Assembly (NCBI RefSeq): GCF_017814975.1
Contig: NZ_JAGIQA010000014.1
Location: forward strand, 161,582-225,581
Length of the DNA: 64,000 nt
Direction: 5' to 3'
DNA from: Cupriavidus consociatus
GTDB lineage: Bacteria > Pseudomonadota > Gammaproteobacteria > Burkholderiales > Burkholderiaceae
Below the pieces are notes generated by a model, which saw only the letters and a program-made list of their open reading frames with translations, ran no database searches and had not been told where the DNA came from. Positions 62,009 through 64,000 of this stretch are shown here, one piece after another (position 1 is the stretch's first letter; the number at the start of each line of letters is the position of its first letter). A program made the translations under genes and the position numbers.

Positions 62009-62794
62009 ATGAAACTGCGTATCCTGAGCGACCTGCATATCGAGCACAACATGCCGCAGCAAGTGCCCGGCTGCGATGCCGACATCGTGGTGCTGGCCGG
62101 CGACATCGCCAACGGCCGCGACGGCATCGACTGGGCCGCGCGCACGTTTGCGCAGCCTGTGATCTACGTCCCAGGCAACCATGAGTACTACGAGGGCAAA
62201 TTCGACACCGTGGACAGGCAGATGGCCGAGGCGGCTGCGGAGCATCCCGGCATGCACGTGCTCAATGGCGCCGTTGCCGAGTTCGACGGCGCCGGTGGCC
62301 GCGTGCGGATCCTGGGCACGACCTGGTGGACGGACTACACGCTTTTTGGCTTTGACCGGCGCGAGGAATCGATGCAGGCCTGTGCGGGCGTGATGCTGGA
62401 CCACAGGCTGATCGAAGTCGACGGCGGGGACGGCAAGGCTCGCCATTTCACGCCGGAAGACGCGCTGAAGCGCCACGAGGCCGCTTCGGGCTGGCTCGCC
62501 GCGCAGCTGGCGCAACCGTTTGAAGGCAAGACCGTAGTGGTCACCCATCATGGCCCCGACCTGGGCAGTCTTGACCCGCGCTACTCGCATGACCTGGTAT
62601 CCGGCGGATTCCTGTCACGCCGCCCCGACCTGGTAGCGCAGGCGGACCTGTGGATCCATGGCCATACCCATACCAGTTTCGACTACTGCATCGACGATTC
62701 GCGCGTGGTATGCAATCCGCGGGGTTATGTCAGCCGGCGCACGGGCGAGCTGGAAAACAAGTGCTTCGACTGGTGCTGCGTGGTGGAGGTCTGA
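62009..62794 (+). CDS. Metallophosphoesterase (calcineurin-like)
   Basis: 261 residues from the ATG at 62009, with GGAG eight bases upstream. Metal motifs in order: SDLHIEHN, AGDIANG, GNHEYY, THHGPD and HGHTHTSF, the full set for a dinuclear metallophosphatase. No signal peptide. Substrate unknown. Separate from the Tad operon by the terminator. Confidence 0.9.
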   Translation: MKLRILSDLHIEHNMPQQVPGCDADIVVLAGDIANGRDGIDWAARTFAQPVIYVPGNHEYYEGKFDTVDRQMAEAAAEHPGMHVLNGAVAEFDGAGGRVRILGTTWWTDYTLFGFDRREESMQACAGVMLDHRLIEVDGGDGKARHFTPEDALKRHEAASGWLAAQLAQPFEGKTVVVTHHGPDLGSLDPRYSHDLVSGGFLSRRPDLVAQADLWIHGHTHTSFDYCIDDSRVVCNPRGYVSRRTGELENKCFDWCCVVEV

Positions 62795-62890
62795 CAGCCC
62801 CCGCGTGAGTCATCAGCCGTTCATCAAACGGCCATCGGCCATTCATCCGCCAGTCATCAATCAGACAAAAACCCAAATAAAAACCCAAAC

Positions 62891-62926
62891 AAAAACCCCC
62901 GCAGGCTCGCACCCGCGGGGGTTTTT
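62891..62926. terminator. Bidirectional terminator between the phosphoesterase gene and groL
   Basis: Perfect 12-bp stem AAAAACCCCCGC/GCGGGGGTTTTT around a 12-base loop. Both strands get a T-run. Upstream (62863-62895) an AAAACCCAAA-type unit is repeated three times, giving further T-rich sequence on the groL side. Confidence 0.88.
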
Positions 62927-62974
62927 GTTCAGACAGCCTGCCAGCTATGAAGGCCGGCAGTCAGTCGGCACAAA

Positions 62975-64000
62975 TTACATCATGCCTTCCATGCCGCCCA
63001 TGCCGCCCATGCCGCCCGGCATTGCCGGAGCCGACTCTTCCTTCGGCGATTCGGCAACAGCGCAGTCCGTGGTCAGCATCAGCGAAGCCACCGAAGCGGC
63101 GTTCTGCAGTGCGGTGCGGGTGACCTTGGTCGGGTCCAGCACGCCCATTTCGACCAGGTCGCCGTACTCGCCCGAAGCCGCGTTGTAGCCGTAGTTGCCC
63201 TTGCCTTCGATAACCTTGGCAACCACCACCGAAGCTTCTTCGCCGGCGTTCAGCACGATCTGGCGCAGCGGCTCTTCCATGGCGCGCAGCACGATCTTGA
63301 TACCGGCGTTCTGGTCGGCGTTGTCGCCGGTCAGTGCCGAGATCGCAGCGCGGGCGCGCAGCAGGGCCACACCACCGCCGGGGACGATGCCTTCTTCCAC
63401 CGCAGCGCGGGTGGCGTGCAGGGCGTCTTCCACGCGGGCCTTCTTTTCCTTCATTTCGACTTCGGTGGCAGCGCCAACCTTGATCACGGCAACACCGCCG
63501 GCCAGCTTGGCCACGCGCTCTTGCAGCTTTTCACGGTCGTAGTCCGAGGTCGCTTCTTCGATCTGGGCGCGGATCTGCTTCACGCGGCCTTCGATCGCAC
63601 CTGCGTCGCCGGCGCCATCGATAATGATGGTGTTTTCCTTGCCGATCTCGATGCGCTTGGCCTGGCCCAGGTCGTTCAGGGTGGCCTTTTCCAGCGTCAG
63701 GCCGATTTCTTCAGCGATGACGGTGCCGCCGGTCAGGATGGCGATGTCTTCCAGCATGGCCTTGCGGCGGTCGCCGAAGCCCGGGGCCTTGACGGCGGCG
63801 GTCTTCAGGATGCCACGGATGTTGTTGACCACCAGGGTCGCCAGGGCTTCGCCCTCGACGTCTTCAGCGATGATCAGCAGCGGGCGGCCAGCCTTGGCCA
63901 CTTGCTCCAGCACCGGCAGCAGGTCGCGGATGTTCGAAACCTTCTTGTCGAACAGCAGCACGAACGGGCTGTCCAGCTGGACAACCTGCTTTTCCGGGTT
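62975..64000 (-). CDS. groL: Chaperonin GroEL, C-terminal part (5' end outside window)
   Basis: The 60-kDa chaperonin subunit; 341 C-terminal residues are visible, and the frame runs off the right edge (first visible codons NPEKQVVQLDSPF). Apical and equatorial parts are intact: ISNIRDLLP-like NIRDLLPVLEQVAK, KAPGFGDRRKAMLEDIA, EEATSDYDREKLQERVAKLAGGVAVIKVG, GDN-ADQNAGIKI and NYGYNAASGEYG. It ends with the flexible GGM-rich tail. groES and any CIRCE element would be beyond the window. Confidence 0.97.
   Translation of the reverse strand, partial: NPEKQVVQLDSPFVLLFDKKVSNIRDLLPVLEQVAKAGRPLLIIAEDVEGEALATLVVNNIRGILKTAAVKAPGFGDRRKAMLEDIAILTGGTVIAEEIGLTLEKATLNDLGQAKRIEIGKENTIIIDGAGDAGAIEGRVKQIRAQIEEATSDYDREKLQERVAKLAGGVAVIKVGAATEVEMKEKKARVEDALHATRAAVEEGIVPGGGVALLRARAAISALTGDNADQNAGIKIVLRAMEEPLRQIVLNAGEEASVVVAKVIEGKGNYGYNAASGEYGDLVEMGVLDPTKVTRTALQNAASVASLMLTTDCAVAESPKEESAPAMPGGMGGMGGMEGMM

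Noticed and set aside
62863..62905. Three AAAACCCAAA-like units considered as a short CRISPR-like or telomere-like array
   Set aside because: Too short and without spacers; best explained as the T-rich side of the groL terminator.

Overview
The window is high-GC DNA from a betaproteobacterium, most like Cupriavidus/Ralstonia (Burkholderiaceae). I judge this from the trxB-ftsK-lolA neighbourhood, a pilGHIJ-chpA twitching chemosensory cluster beside rubredoxin and hemL, P-II near glutamine-dependent NAD synthetase, a complete Tad/Flp pilus locus, a GroEL with a GGM-rich tail, and short GC-rich palindromic intergenic repeats. The species is an inference. Two genes run off the edges: an iron ABC permease on the left and groL on the right. 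No rRNA, tRNA, CRISPR array, insertion sequence or prophage was seen.

Layout. 0-5 kb: ferric-iron permease (partial), a HEAT-like unknown, a convergent ferric-iron binding protein, two small lipoproteins and lolA. 5-10.7 kb: ftsK divergent from trxB, then an Smr protein, a TRIC-type membrane protein and a convergent P-II gene with a sigma-54-type promoter. 10.9-18.8 kb: GlxA-type regulator, lipoprotein, TehA-like channel with SugE/Gdx exporter, nadE, FemAB-like acyltransferase, cytochrome b561, inorganic pyrophosphatase. 18.9-22.9 kb: a catabolic-looking set (aldehyde dehydrogenase, small membrane protein, SDR, ACS-family MFS) behind a perfect 16-bp palindrome. 23-34.3 kb: a Pro/Ala-rich exported protein, composite palindromic repeats, then the type IV pilus chemosensory operon chpA-pilJ-pilI-pilH-pilG on the minus strand. 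34.6-41.7 kb: rubredoxin, hemL, a LemA/TPM/TPM operon, an ICMT-like methyltransferase, and a divergent MFS/LysR pair.

41.7-47.9 kb: a long non-coding stretch, a VpsR-like sigma-54 activator, and a surface-glycan set (methyltransferase, GtrA flippase, GtrB-like glycosyltransferase, GT87-like membrane glycosyltransferase). 48-61.9 kb: an approximately 1.1 kb leader region and a complete co-oriented Tad operon (two Flp pilins, TadV, an unassigned AAA+ ATPase, RcpC, RcpA, lipoprotein, TadG-like, two TadE-like, TadZ, TadA, TadB, TadC) closed by a clear terminator. 62-64 kb: a metallophosphoesterase and the 3' part of groL, separated by a bidirectional terminator.

How they fit: the strongest theme is surface attachment. 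The window carries the signalling arm of twitching type IV pili, a full Tad pilus, a c-di-GMP-type enhancer-binding regulator and membrane glycosyltransferases. The most unusual parts are the AAA+ ATPase inside the Tad operon, the Pro/Ala-rich C-terminal extension of the Tad secretin, the small ORF and long leader between the glycan genes and flp, and the regulatory DNA in front of glnK and the aldehyde dehydrogenase gene.
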